Source of the DNA: Flavobacterium sp.
GTDB lineage: Bacteria; Bacteroidota; Bacteroidia; Flavobacteriales; Flavobacteriaceae
Direction of reading: 5' to 3'
DNA: 7,692 bases
Assembly (NCBI GenBank): GCA_027483785.1
Contig: JAIXTU010000030.1
Location: 1 to 7,692, forward strand
Shown here: one piece after another, positions 1 through 6,849 of the stretch
How positions within the stretch are numbered: the stretch's first letter is position 1
How the letters are laid out: each line of letters opens with the position of its first letter
Program-made: the position numbers and the translations under genes
The notes under the pieces: model-generated
The model's input: the letters and a program-made list of their open reading frames with translations, nothing else
Database searches by the model: none
What the model was told of the DNA's origin: nothing

Positions 1-2140
1 GATAACTAAGAAAGGTATTTGGTCTTAGAATAACGTTATTAGTTATAAAACCGTTCGGATTTAGTTCACTGGCGAAGGTTACATCGGAGTTTGTTCGTTC
101 CCAGCCCGCATTGATATTTATGTAAAAGCTTTGAAGGATATTATCGTAGTTTAAATAGGGATTTACAGATTGCGTTTTCGTTTTATTGATAAAGAATGGG
201 TTTTGCGTTAGTGTATTGAAGCTGCTTAAAATTAATGACGGATATAAGTTTCTGAAGTCAGAAATAGCGTTATTAAGGACATAGTTGGCTCCTGCTGACC
301 AAGTTGAATTGAATCTGTGCTTTACATTAAATCGAGGTTGAAAAAAGAAGTAGCTTTTATTTAATTGCAAATTGCTGTTGGCATTTTCGTTGGCTTGAAC
401 GTTTATAAAGTCGCTTGCAAACGTCCAAGAAATACGTGTTTTGCCGAAGGTTATATTCGACTTGAGTTCGGTAGTAGAACCGGTTCTATTGAATTTAAAG
501 TCGCCTGTAAACGGAAAAACATTGATTTCAGTTGTCGGCTGTTGTTGAAGTGCACTATTGAATTGAAAGTGTTGATAGTTTACGTTTTGTTTTACTTTCC
601 ATTCCATTTTTGCGAATGTAAATTGGTATTCTGCGAAAGCGCCCGCATTAAATCGGTTCAATTGAATTTCTTGTCTTGTTTGTGCGCTTGAAGAAGTTGA
701 ATTGAATAGCGCTTCAAAGACTGGAGGAGCAACTAACAAATTTTCGTCTTTTTGCTCGTAATCCAATACTATACCTGTTTCAATCATTTTGTTTTTACCA
801 AGTGCTTTTTTGAAATTTAGGTTGTTGCTTAAAACGAAATCACGGCGATTGTAGTTTGAAAGAATTTCAACGTTATTTAAATTGCTATTTTCATTTCCAG
901 AGTTGTCTATAAGTTTGATGTTAAAATTATTTTTGAGATAATAGTTTTTATTGTTGATTTCCAGATTATTGCCGGTTTGAAATCGCTGTATTCTGAGTTG
1001 ATTTTTACTCAGATTTACATTGGTATTTGTGGCGTCGTTTGCTAAAAATGACGTTGTAATTTTGCTTTCAATGCTACTTAACTCGTTCACGTAGTTGGCA
1101 TTCCATTTTACCAAAGTTGAGTCGTTTACTTTATACAAAGCGTCGTTGGTGATGGCTTTCGAATCGTTGTCGAGCCAAAATTTATCGGAAATAGCAACTC
1201 CATTGATGTTCGGCGGATTGATTATTTGAAGCTCTTCAAGTTTGAGTGCGTATAAATTCAAATTGTCGAATTGCAAGTCGTCACCTACATTTTTTAGTGT
1301 TTTCCCGATGTTATTTACTTTTAGAGAACCGATGTTCTGAAATTTATTTTTAAGATAGATCGGTGTAGCGTCGGCGTTTGCGGTAAGAAACGGAACTCCA
1401 ATTTCGGTTTTGAGTGTGCCGAAGAACGCATCCACGCCGTCTTTAATTTTCAGATTTAAGGAAACTTGATCACTTTCAGTTCTACCTATGTCGATACGTT
1501 TGTGATGGTGCTTTTTCATCACATCAATAGTCTTTACGGCATCAGCAGGGATACCTTGTGTAGCAATGCTGTATCGGCCTTCGAGTAAATCAACGCCATT
1601 GATATACAAATGACTAATAGGCTTTTCGTTGTAAGTGATTTGGCCGTTTTCTTTAACAATTATGCCTGGAATTCGTTTAATTACATCTTCAATCGTGTAA
1701 TCTTTTTCCGATTTTATACCTTCCACATTATACGATAATGTATCGCCTTTTACTTCTAGCTTGCTTTCTTTTTTAATTATGACTTCGTTTAACTCGTTGA
1801 TTTTCTCCGTAAGCTTGAAGTTTTGAATGCTACTTTTTGCGGGAATTTTGATTAAAACCGATTCATAGCTGAAGTGTTTCACAGCAAGATAAATAGAATC
1901 GATTTTGGAGGTATTTTCGAGGTTTATTTCAAAGGATCCGTTGATTGTAGAAGTATCATAGGCTAAGATTTTATCGAGCGTGTTGTCTGTGCTTACAGTT
2001 AATATGCAACCTTGAATTGCCTCATTTTTCTCATTTGTGATTGCTCCTTTGATTGTAATTTGCTGACTATACATAGAAAATGGCACCCCAAATAGAGATG
2101 CCAAAACAATTAATTTGTAAAATACTTTTACTAGTAGCAT
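1..2140 (-). CDS. TonB-dependent-receptor-like outer membrane protein with carboxypeptidase-regulatory-like domain, N-terminal 713 aa (runs off left edge)
   Basis: Read directly from the minus strand, this is an uninterrupted frame from ATG at 2140 to base 1, with its stop outside the window. The start is fixed because an in-frame TGA at 2156-2158 lies just upstream with no other ATG between. Residues 1 to about 25 form a signal peptide ending near SMYSQ. About 28-110 look like a CarboxypepD_reg-like beta-sandwich (start QITIKGAITNEKNEAIQG). About 130-233 match a TonB plug of the GDTLSYNV ... DYTIEDVIKRIPGI ... ISHLYINGVDLLEGRYS type. The rest is rich in alternating Asn/aromatic beta-strands, as expected of an outer-membrane barrel. 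Family knowledge: such proteins are outer-membrane channels or transporters often encoded beside GLPGLI proteins; the substrate is unknown. An unusual HHH triplet (211-213) follows the plug. The downstream barrel cannot be judged here. Confidence 0.88.
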   Translation of the reverse strand, partial: MLLVKVFYKLIVLASLFGVPFSMYSQQITIKGAITNEKNEAIQGCILTVSTDNTLDKILAYDTSTINGSFEINLENTSKIDSIYLAVKHFSYESVLIKIPAKSSIQNFKLTEKINELNEVIIKKESKLEVKGDTLSYNVEGIKSEKDYTIEDVIKRIPGIIVKENGQITYNEKPISHLYINGVDLLEGRYSIATQGIPADAVKTIDVMKKHHHKRIDIGRTESDQVSLNLKIKDGVDAFFGTLKTEIGVPFLTANADATPIYLKNKFQNIGSLKVNNIGKTLKNVGDDLQFDNLNLYALKLEELQIINPPNINGVAISDKFWLDNDSKAITNDALYKVNDSTLVKWNANYVNELSSIESKITTSFLANDATNTNVNLSKNQLRIQRFQTGNNLEINNKNYYLKNNFNIKLIDNSGNENSNLNNVEILSNYNRRDFVLSNNLNFKKALGKNKMIETGIVLDYEQKDENLLVAPPVFEALFNSTSSSAQTRQEIQLNRFNAGAFAEYQFTFAKMEWKVKQNVNYQHFQFNSALQQQPTTEINVFPFTGDFKFNRTGSTTELKSNITFGKTRISWTFASDFINVQANENANSNLQLNKSYFFFQPRFNVKHRFNSTWSAGANYVLNNAISDFRNLYPSLILSSFNTLTQNPFFINKTKTQSVNPYLNYDNILQSFYININAGWERTNSDVTFASELNPNGFITNNVILRPNTFLSY

Positions 2141-2258
2141 TACAATTATTCTCTTTCAGAAGGTTTTTTCATGTTTTTTAGCGAATGAGTTAAAGAAACG
2201 ACGATTTTCTTTCTCTTAGGCAATAACCTGTTCTATTTTTAGTATTTTAGAATGTTAA

Positions 2259-2281
2259 GAATCTTGCTTTAACTAAGATTC
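2259..2281. repeat. Perfect 7-bp stem-loop GAATCTT/AAGATTC
   Basis: Arms at 2259-2265 and 2275-2281 are perfect complements with a 9-base loop. It lies 119 bases upstream of the left receptor start. It has no T-run on either side, so it is not a standard intrinsic terminator. It could be an operator, a 5' leader structure or chance in AT-rich DNA. Confidence 0.4.
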
Positions 2282-2301
2282 ATAAAATTACCGAAAACCG
2301 C

Positions 2302-2343
2302 AGATTAAAATTATTTGTTTTCAAAAAACAAGAGATTTTATCT
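2302..2343. repeat. Long AT-rich imperfect hairpin downstream of GLPGLI gene
   Basis: An inner stem TTGTTTT (2315-2321) / AAAACAA (2325-2331) has a 3-base loop. It is nested in an outer stem AGATTAAAAT (2302-2311) / ATTTTATCT (2335-2343) with one bulged T. Together they give about 16 pairs. It lies 90 bases beyond the GLPGLI stop and could end that transcript, but no U-rich tail follows in the minus direction, so the terminator role is inference. Confidence 0.4.
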
Positions 2344-2432
2344 TAACACTCGCAGTTATCTATTGTTGTGGCAATTTTCTTATAAGTGTAAGAGTATAAT
2401 TATTAAAAGCAATTTTAGCGCAGTCTTTAAAA

Positions 2433-3275
2433 CTAAGGTTCATTTAACCGTTCAATAGAATTGATTACATTTCTTACTTCAGCAGCTCGTACTGGTTCAC
2501 CTGTGGCACTTTCAATCTTAATATTTCCGCCTGCGGAGTCATCTCGATTCATAAACTTTATTTTTTGGTCTAAGCTCATTTCGTTAAACTTTTTTCGTAG
2601 GCGATAAAATTCATTAGCTTCAATACTTACAGTTGGTCTATTGTCTTCGTTAAAGAAATAATTTTCAAACTTTTTATTAAAATCAAAAGAACCTTTTTTG
2701 AACTCATTTAGAGTAAAGTCAAAAGTTTTTTCTGAATCAAAAATTTTCAAAATTAAACCAGGAAGCCCTTTAAATTTATAAGGCCCCGCAGATATTGGTA
2801 TATCTGGCGCGTACCATGCTGTCCAATTTCGTCCATAAAAATCTAAAGTTGCCTTTTTACACTTATAATTACCAATTAGCGTATCGTTTTCATGCAATTG
2901 CCAATTAAGATGTATTTTATTTGAAAATTTATAAGTGTCACTGCCAATCGCTTCGTAGTGCATAACCTCATTGTTTTGCAAATAGATTAAATAATAAAAC
3001 GGTAAAACGTTCATCATTATTTCGTCCACAGTGAGTTGTCGTTCCTCTTGTATCGTAGCGAAATTCACCATTTGATCAAACGTAAACAGAGACTCTTTGC
3101 CGTTACAAAGTAAAACAGTATTTGTTGTTTTGTAAAACTTAGAGGAAACAAATTTCTTGTAAGCGAAAGTGTAGCTTGCTTTAAAAGAAGTACTTGGGCT
3201 TGATTTTTGCCCAAGTACATTCATCGAAATTAAGCAAAAAATTATACAGTAAAGCTGCCTAGTCGCAAAGTGCAT
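2433..3275 (-). CDS. GLPGLI family secreted protein
   Basis: A 280-residue protein that carries the family signature GLPGLI at residues 170-175. The signature sits in the characteristic context of a GRNWTAWYAPDIPISAGPYKF segment (about 148-168) followed by LKIFDSEKTFDFTL. A Sec signal peptide covers residues 1 to about 23 (one Arg, then a hydrophobic IIFCLISMNV core ending LGQ). Known: the GLPGLI family (TIGR01200, Porph_ging-type) is a Bacteroidota family of exported proteins, often in several copies and next to receptor-like genes of the kind seen at 1-2140; its molecular function is not established. The start overlaps the end of the small secreted-protein frame by 17 bases, suggesting an operon with coupled translation. 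The stop is TAG at 2433-2435. Identification is firm; function is not. Confidence 0.93.
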   Translation of the reverse strand: MHFATRQLYCIIFCLISMNVLGQKSSPSTSFKASYTFAYKKFVSSKFYKTTNTVLLCNGKESLFTFDQMVNFATIQEERQLTVDEIMMNVLPFYYLIYLQNNEVMHYEAIGSDTYKFSNKIHLNWQLHENDTLIGNYKCKKATLDFYGRNWTAWYAPDIPISAGPYKFKGLPGLILKIFDSEKTFDFTLNEFKKGSFDFNKKFENYFFNEDNRPTVSIEANEFYRLRKKFNEMSLDQKIKFMNRDDSAGGNIKIESATGEPVRAAEVRNVINSIERLNEP

Positions 3276-3500
3276 TCGAAACGGCTAATAGTTCACGAAC
3301 ATTCGGCTTTCTTCGCATAGTACCATTTGATTTTATCAAATTAGCAACATCAACTTCGAGATAGCCTGTGTAAGGAATTTCTACAGAAACGCACCAGCTT
3401 ACACATGCGTTAGTTAACAACGTGGACTGTTCATTACACTGTGCGTTAGAAGTAGTCGCAAAACCAATTACCGCAAAAAGGGTAAAAAATAGTTTTTCAT
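3259..3500 (-). pseudogene. Small secreted cysteine-rich protein (80 aa) with one-base frameshift after the start codon
   Basis: From ATG at 3500 the literal frame stops after 10 codons. One base out of register, a clean frame runs to TAG at 3259-3261. Adding one A to the A5 run (T5 at 3493-3497 on the plus strand) gives an 80-residue protein beginning MKKLFFTLFAVIGFATTSNA, a textbook signal peptide cleaved before QCNEQ. Adding one T to the following T6 run gives MKNYFFTLFAV, equally good. The roughly 60-residue mature part has four cysteines (C22, C33, C37, C79), including an ACVSWC pair, and ends in LLAVSNALCD. No ATG, GTG or TTG start exists in the shifted frame before an upstream TGA. It may be a recent pseudogene, a phase-variable gene or a sequencing indel. 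I do not recognise the family. Its 3' end overlaps the GLPGLI start, so it probably belongs to that operon. Confidence 0.6.
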
Positions 3501-3517
3501 AAGTTAAAAACTTAAAG

Positions 3518-3569
3518 TTATACAGCGAATGTAATCAATATTAATTGTATTACAATGCGCACTGTATAA
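3518..3569. repeat. Long imperfect hairpin upstream of the small secreted-protein gene
   Basis: TTATACAG (3518-3525) pairs with CTGTATAA (3562-3569). TGTAAT (3530-3535) pairs with ATTACA (3549-3554). CAAT (3536-3539) pairs with ATTG (3544-3547), leaving a 4-base ATTA loop. An internal loop (CGAA versus ATGCGCA) and one bulged T interrupt the 18 pairs. In the minus-strand transcript it would end 17 bases before the ATG at 3500, where it could act as a leader structure. It could also be the remains of a small inverted-repeat element. Confidence 0.55.
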
Positions 3570-3690
3570 TTTAACATTTATGGATCCTTTTATGTCACTT
3601 TTTGAGGATTATAGTGAATCTAATTTAACTTATGTATCAAAATAACCTATTAAAAGAATGAATTTATTTTCTCGAAAAGCGATTGTGAAA

Positions 3691-3722
3691 TATTTGTATA
3701 TAACCGATACTTTATTTGTATA
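3691..3722. repeat. 10-bp direct repeat TATTTGTATA, 22-bp spacing
   Basis: Identical copies at 3691-3700 and 3713-3722 start 22 bases apart, about two helical turns. This could be a pair of regulator sites, but the sequence is AT-rich and simple, so chance is possible. Confidence 0.35.
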
Positions 3723-3794
3723 AGCAGCTAACAAGCTTATTATCTCTTTTGAAATAAAATAGAACTTAAAGCTCGAGTTTACGAAACCGCTGTG

Positions 3795-3837
3795 CGTTGC
3801 AAAATGAGCCGGAGTTTAGTGGTTTATTTTGCTAACG
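3795..3837. terminator. Inverted repeat spanning the end of the toxin/immunity operon
   Basis: CGTTGCAAAAT (3795-3805) pairs with ATTTTGCTAACG (3826-3837) over 11 pairs with one bulged T. The right arm shares a base with the stop codon of the last operon gene (TAA at 3824-3826) and reaches into its last codons. The position suits transcript termination, but the 20-base loop is long and no U-run follows, so this is a tentative call. Confidence 0.35.
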
Positions 3838-4306
3838 GAATAAACATTTTACAGCCTAATTCGAACCAGTTTTCGCCTTTTTTGACAAAATTTAGTCGTA
3901 CATCAAGAGCGTTTCCAATAAAGCCAATTCCTATACATTCTTCTTCACTCTCAGTTTTGTATTTTTTAAGAATGTCTTGTTGAGGAACAGAAGTACCGTG
4001 TTTGACTAGGTAAGCAGCTGTAAGCACGCGTCCACGCGGATCGGCATTTGGATTCATATAATTAATATAACCCAATTGCTGATACAAACTATCGTTACCA
4101 AATTCAGAAACTGATTCTTCAGGGTCATAATTCTCATTAAAATTGTCCTTCGGAATACCTATTAATTTCGGAATTTCATGATACGCTAATTCAGCTTGTT
4201 CTACGATGCTTAGTGGTTTTTCTTGAATTTCAACGAGTAAATTACTGAGTTTTTGATTTTTTGAAATCCATTTCTGCAGTTGTTCTGAGGAAACTTCGTT
4301 TTTCAT
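3824..4306 (-). CDS. Unknown 160-aa cytoplasmic protein, third gene of toxin/immunity operon
   Basis: I do not recognise this family. The protein has no signal peptide or membrane segment. Its N-terminal half is helical in character and acidic in places (DPEESVSEFGND, about 61-72). The second half includes a PRGRVLTAAYLVKHG segment (90-104) and a beta-like C-terminus, LDVRLNF...NWFELGCKMFIPL. Two cysteines are present (C124, C152). Its ATG overlaps the TGA of the immunity gene as ATGA (4303-4306), so the two are almost certainly translated together. Known pattern: genes behind a polymorphic toxin usually encode immunity proteins, sometimes several in a row. By position this may be a second immunity or accessory protein, but nothing in the sequence proves it. 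Its codon and base use resemble the neighbours. Confidence 0.8.
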   Translation of the reverse strand: MKNEVSSEQLQKWISKNQKLSNLLVEIQEKPLSIVEQAELAYHEIPKLIGIPKDNFNENYDPEESVSEFGNDSLYQQLGYINYMNPNADPRGRVLTAAYLVKHGTSVPQQDILKKYKTESEEECIGIGFIGNALDVRLNFVKKGENWFELGCKMFIPLAK

Positions 4307-5016
4307 GTACCGTAAATTTTTTCTCTTTCCTCACTGGCGTACCATTCATTGATCGAATAATGTGTGGGTTGGAATTCTATACCAGTAATTCCTGCGTTGA
4401 CAAGTGCCGTTTTTAAGCGGTCCGAGACAATGTATTTGATTGAGCCGTAAGTATATCTGATAAAAAAGAAATCTAGATTTTCGGAATTAGAGATTGCAAG
4501 ATTAATTATAGAGATTTTGCCTTCTAAGTTTTTTTCTTTCAAATCTTTTAAAAAGGTATCTAAATCTGAATAACTAACTTCTTTGTAATCGCTTAGGCCT
4601 TCAGTATTTATAAAGCGTTGCTTTATCTTTGAATTTTTAAAGTCTATAAGTTCTAGTTTTGATTGTCTGATAGTTAACAAATTGTATTTGTATTGCAATT
4701 TGGAGTGCGTTTCTACTGATATTGGAAGTACATCAAAATGTTGACATCTAAAGTCTTTTAGTATTTCAATAAACTTATCAGATACAATTAATTTGTACAT
4801 AAACTCACCCATGTAGCCGAAGATATGATCGGTTAGTTTTGTTTTCTTGAAAAGTAAGATCTTTGGAAGAATGAACTCCGATGAAACGTCGATTTCGTAA
4901 TGGTTTTTTAATTTTTCTTGGAATTTAAAGGATTCAGTCGAATACACTAATTGGTCGATTTGAGGCTGATTTCCAATAATTTTCAAGTCGGTAGGATGTT
5001 GAATGTAGTAAAACAT
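4303..5016 (-). CDS. Probable immunity protein, Imm11/Imm43-like (DUF1629-type)
   Basis: A 237-residue soluble protein without a signal peptide, starting 3 bases after the toxin stop. The C-terminal element IVSDRLKTALVNAGITGIE (196-214) matches my memory of the F(V)VSxRLKxALExAGLTGxEF signature of DUF1629/Imm11-type and related Imm43 immunity proteins; the exact family needs a profile search. An earlier segment, LIVSDKFIEILKDFRCQHFD (76-95), looks like a diverged copy of the same strand-helix element. Expected role: bind and block the C-terminal nuclease in the cytoplasm. Position directly behind an AHH toxin gene, lack of export signal and family resemblance all agree. No interface residue can be read from the sequence alone. 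Confidence 0.75.
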   Translation of the reverse strand: MFYYIQHPTDLKIIGNQPQIDQLVYSTESFKFQEKLKNHYEIDVSSEFILPKILLFKKTKLTDHIFGYMGEFMYKLIVSDKFIEILKDFRCQHFDVLPISVETHSKLQYKYNLLTIRQSKLELIDFKNSKIKQRFINTEGLSDYKEVSYSDLDTFLKDLKEKNLEGKISIINLAISNSENLDFFFIRYTYGSIKYIVSDRLKTALVNAGITGIEFQPTHYSINEWYASEEREKIYGT

Positions 5017-5019
5017 AAA

Positions 5020-6834
5020 TTAGAATTGTAACTGATTAATTGTCACATTGGGGTTTGCATTTATTGCCGCTCGAATGTCATTAATTACAGACAGAACTCC
5101 TTGATAGGCTTCGGCAGGTGTAGCATTCGCCGGTATTTCTGCTGTTAATTTTTGGAAAACTCTGTTAGTATAATTTGTATGTGCGCCATTATTATGCCTA
5201 ATTTGTGAAACGGGTATTCCATTCAAAGCGGTATCTAAATGAAAACCTTGATTCGTCGCTGCTTGCGCTGCTTTTTGTATTGCAGGATGGTAATAAAGAG
5301 CTCTTGGTATGATATGATGGGCAATTCTTGAGTCTCCAGCAACCATATTTAACTTTTTTCTAAAAGCAGCTTGGTTTCTACCTCCAAATGTAATTATATT
5401 ATCGGTTTGTCTTACAATATACATTAGTCTATCTGCTCTTCTTGCAAATTTTACCCCTGCTGAAAACCAGCCAACAAATGGAATTGCACTTGCGTAACTA
5501 AGTGCTGCATTTACTCCATCACCTTCAATCGTATAAATTACCCCATTAGCTATATCACAAACTTCTCCAAATCCTGGTGCTAAACCACCTAAATCTAAAA
5601 TTATGTGAGCGGTTTCAAGCATAGCGCGGGCATAAATTTGGCGGTCAGATAAGTTTGGATTTTCATGGCGAATTAGCGCACATTGCGTGCTAAATATCCT
5701 CATTCCATGCGTAAACCAAAATATCGGGTCAGTTACCAAATTTTGATTATTATTTACAAAATCGTTAATAATGTTGGAGTTCGATGGATCTAAAAAATAG
5801 CCTGCGTTTTCCGCATAAGCAATAGAATTCACCACCAACTTCAACTCATTAGCATCTTCAGCTTCTAAAGTAACACAGGCGGCCAAAGCCTCGGCTGAGA
5901 TATTCGTTATTTCGTTATTTGATAGTAATGATAGTAAGTTGGAGAAATTCCTTTTATTATAATCATTGAATCTTGCGAGTAGTTCGCTCATCATTTCATT
6001 ATAAGTATGCGGATTACTATTCGCCCATTCCTTTTGTTGGTAGTCCAGTGAATTCCAAAATTCTTGACTTCTACTTATTTGTGTATAGGCAGGGTCTCCC
6101 GGAGCAAATAAGTTAGGTGCAAAAACAAATCCCCTTGGATCACTTACAGTGAGTAAAGGATTCATAGCAGGGCCACCGCCACCGCCTCCACTACTATTAT
6201 TATTTGGTGTAGGAGCAATAATTTGCACTGCGATGTCTGGTAACACTACAAATTCATTTCCCCATGTAATACATAGTAGACATTCGTCGCATACTCCAGC
6301 TGCACAATATCCAGTATGAGTACAGTGAAAGGCAACAGGAACTCTAATCATTACTGAACGATTTAGTTCTACACTATTGTAAATTTCTCGAACAGTTCCT
6401 TCAATTACTTTAGACGACCCTGCAATTAAATCACTCCAGTTAGAGTCAGTTGGAGAAAATTCTATTAAGCTGTATTGCCAGTCTCCTAAATCAAAATATA
6501 CAACTAAGTTGTGGATACTTCGAGATTTAATTATTTTAGGTAAGACACGAAAACTATAATTATAGCGGTTGTTTACAGCCGTTCTTTTTACAACAGACCA
6601 GTCAATTTCAAAATCATCTGTGTTGATAGTGTCTCGACCTCGCATCATCAAACCCGTTGCGTTTTTCGGGATTTTTAAAGTTTTAGGAAAGTCGGTTATG
6701 CCTGTTTCCTCTTTAAACTGCTCGATACTGATTTCATTTTTGTTTTCAGAATGACTTTCATGCAATTCTGTGTCTTCACAACTCCATAAAAAAGCTGTAA
6801 AAATGGACAGTGTCCAAAAAACTAGTTTTTTCAT
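5020..6834 (-). CDS. Lipoprotein polymorphic toxin with C-terminal AHH nuclease domain
   Basis: I chose the ATG at 6834 rather than 6864. It begins MKKLVFWTLSIFTAFLWSC, a lipoprotein signal with Cys19 as lipidation site, and an operator-like palindrome (6850-6863) lies just upstream of it. The 604-residue product has acidic residues directly after Cys19 (EDTELHE), which fits a Bacteroidota surface-export signal. Next come a beta-rich region (about 70-210) with a Cys/His cluster (170-188), an Asn/Ser/Gly6 linker (211-221), a helical region (about 255-400) and a hydrophobic pre-toxin segment (about 405-460, GGLAPGFGEVCDIANG ... SAIPFVGWFSAG). Last is an AHH nuclease: A505-H506-H507, N538, H547, H552 and Y555 (HNNGAHTNY). 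Known: AHH domains are HNH/EndoVII-superfamily nuclease toxins. It probably cleaves DNA of competing cells; delivery route is inference. Immunity gene follows after 3 bases. Confidence 0.88.
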   Translation of the reverse strand: MKKLVFWTLSIFTAFLWSCEDTELHESHSENKNEISIEQFKEETGITDFPKTLKIPKNATGLMMRGRDTINTDDFEIDWSVVKRTAVNNRYNYSFRVLPKIIKSRSIHNLVVYFDLGDWQYSLIEFSPTDSNWSDLIAGSSKVIEGTVREIYNSVELNRSVMIRVPVAFHCTHTGYCAAGVCDECLLCITWGNEFVVLPDIAVQIIAPTPNNNSSGGGGGGPAMNPLLTVSDPRGFVFAPNLFAPGDPAYTQISRSQEFWNSLDYQQKEWANSNPHTYNEMMSELLARFNDYNKRNFSNLLSLLSNNEITNISAEALAACVTLEAEDANELKLVVNSIAYAENAGYFLDPSNSNIINDFVNNNQNLVTDPIFWFTHGMRIFSTQCALIRHENPNLSDRQIYARAMLETAHIILDLGGLAPGFGEVCDIANGVIYTIEGDGVNAALSYASAIPFVGWFSAGVKFARRADRLMYIVRQTDNIITFGGRNQAAFRKKLNMVAGDSRIAHHIIPRALYYHPAIQKAAQAATNQGFHLDTALNGIPVSQIRHNNGAHTNYTNRVFQKLTAEIPANATPAEAYQGVLSVINDIRAAINANPNVTINQLQF

Positions 6835-6849
6835 AAAAATGGTTTTAGT

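Larger units (their letters stand above)
2141..2432. other. Intergenic region between GLPGLI gene and left receptor gene
   Basis: These 292 bases hold no convincing gene. They contain two stem-loops, listed separately, and an 8-codon ATG...TAA frame on the minus strand (2172-2146) ending 5 bases before the receptor start. No clear Bacteroidota promoter (TTTG about 19 bases before TAnnTTTG) was found by eye. The receptor promoter presumably lies here if the receptor is not co-transcribed with the GLPGLI gene. Confidence 0.5.
3501..3823. other. Gene-poor intergenic region downstream of the toxin/immunity operon
   Basis: About 320 bases without a credible gene on either strand. The stretch holds an imperfect hairpin beside the small secreted-protein gene (3518-3569), a 10-bp direct repeat spaced 22 bases apart (3691-3722), and part of an inverted repeat at the operon end (3795-3837). 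A promoter for the minus-strand small gene/GLPGLI unit is expected here, but I could not identify one. Confidence 0.55.

Noticed and set aside
365..691. 108-codon open frame on the plus strand
   Set aside because: It lies antisense inside the receptor coding sequence, which has a clear domain match on the minus strand; the translated product has no recognisable features.
2146..2172. 8-codon leader peptide before the receptor gene
   Set aside because: ATG to TAA frames this short are common by chance in AT-rich DNA and no attenuator pairing with it was seen.
3791..3837. Integron attC-like site
   Set aside because: The paired CGTT/AACG ends suggested an attC, but the core consensus RYYYAAC and GTTRRRY is not met, and no integron integrase is present.
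3792..3983. 63-codon open frame on the plus strand
   Set aside because: Antisense to the end of the 160-residue operon gene, with no start context or family resemblance.
6569..6754. 61-codon open frame on the plus strand
   Set aside because: Antisense to the toxin N-terminal region; no supporting features.
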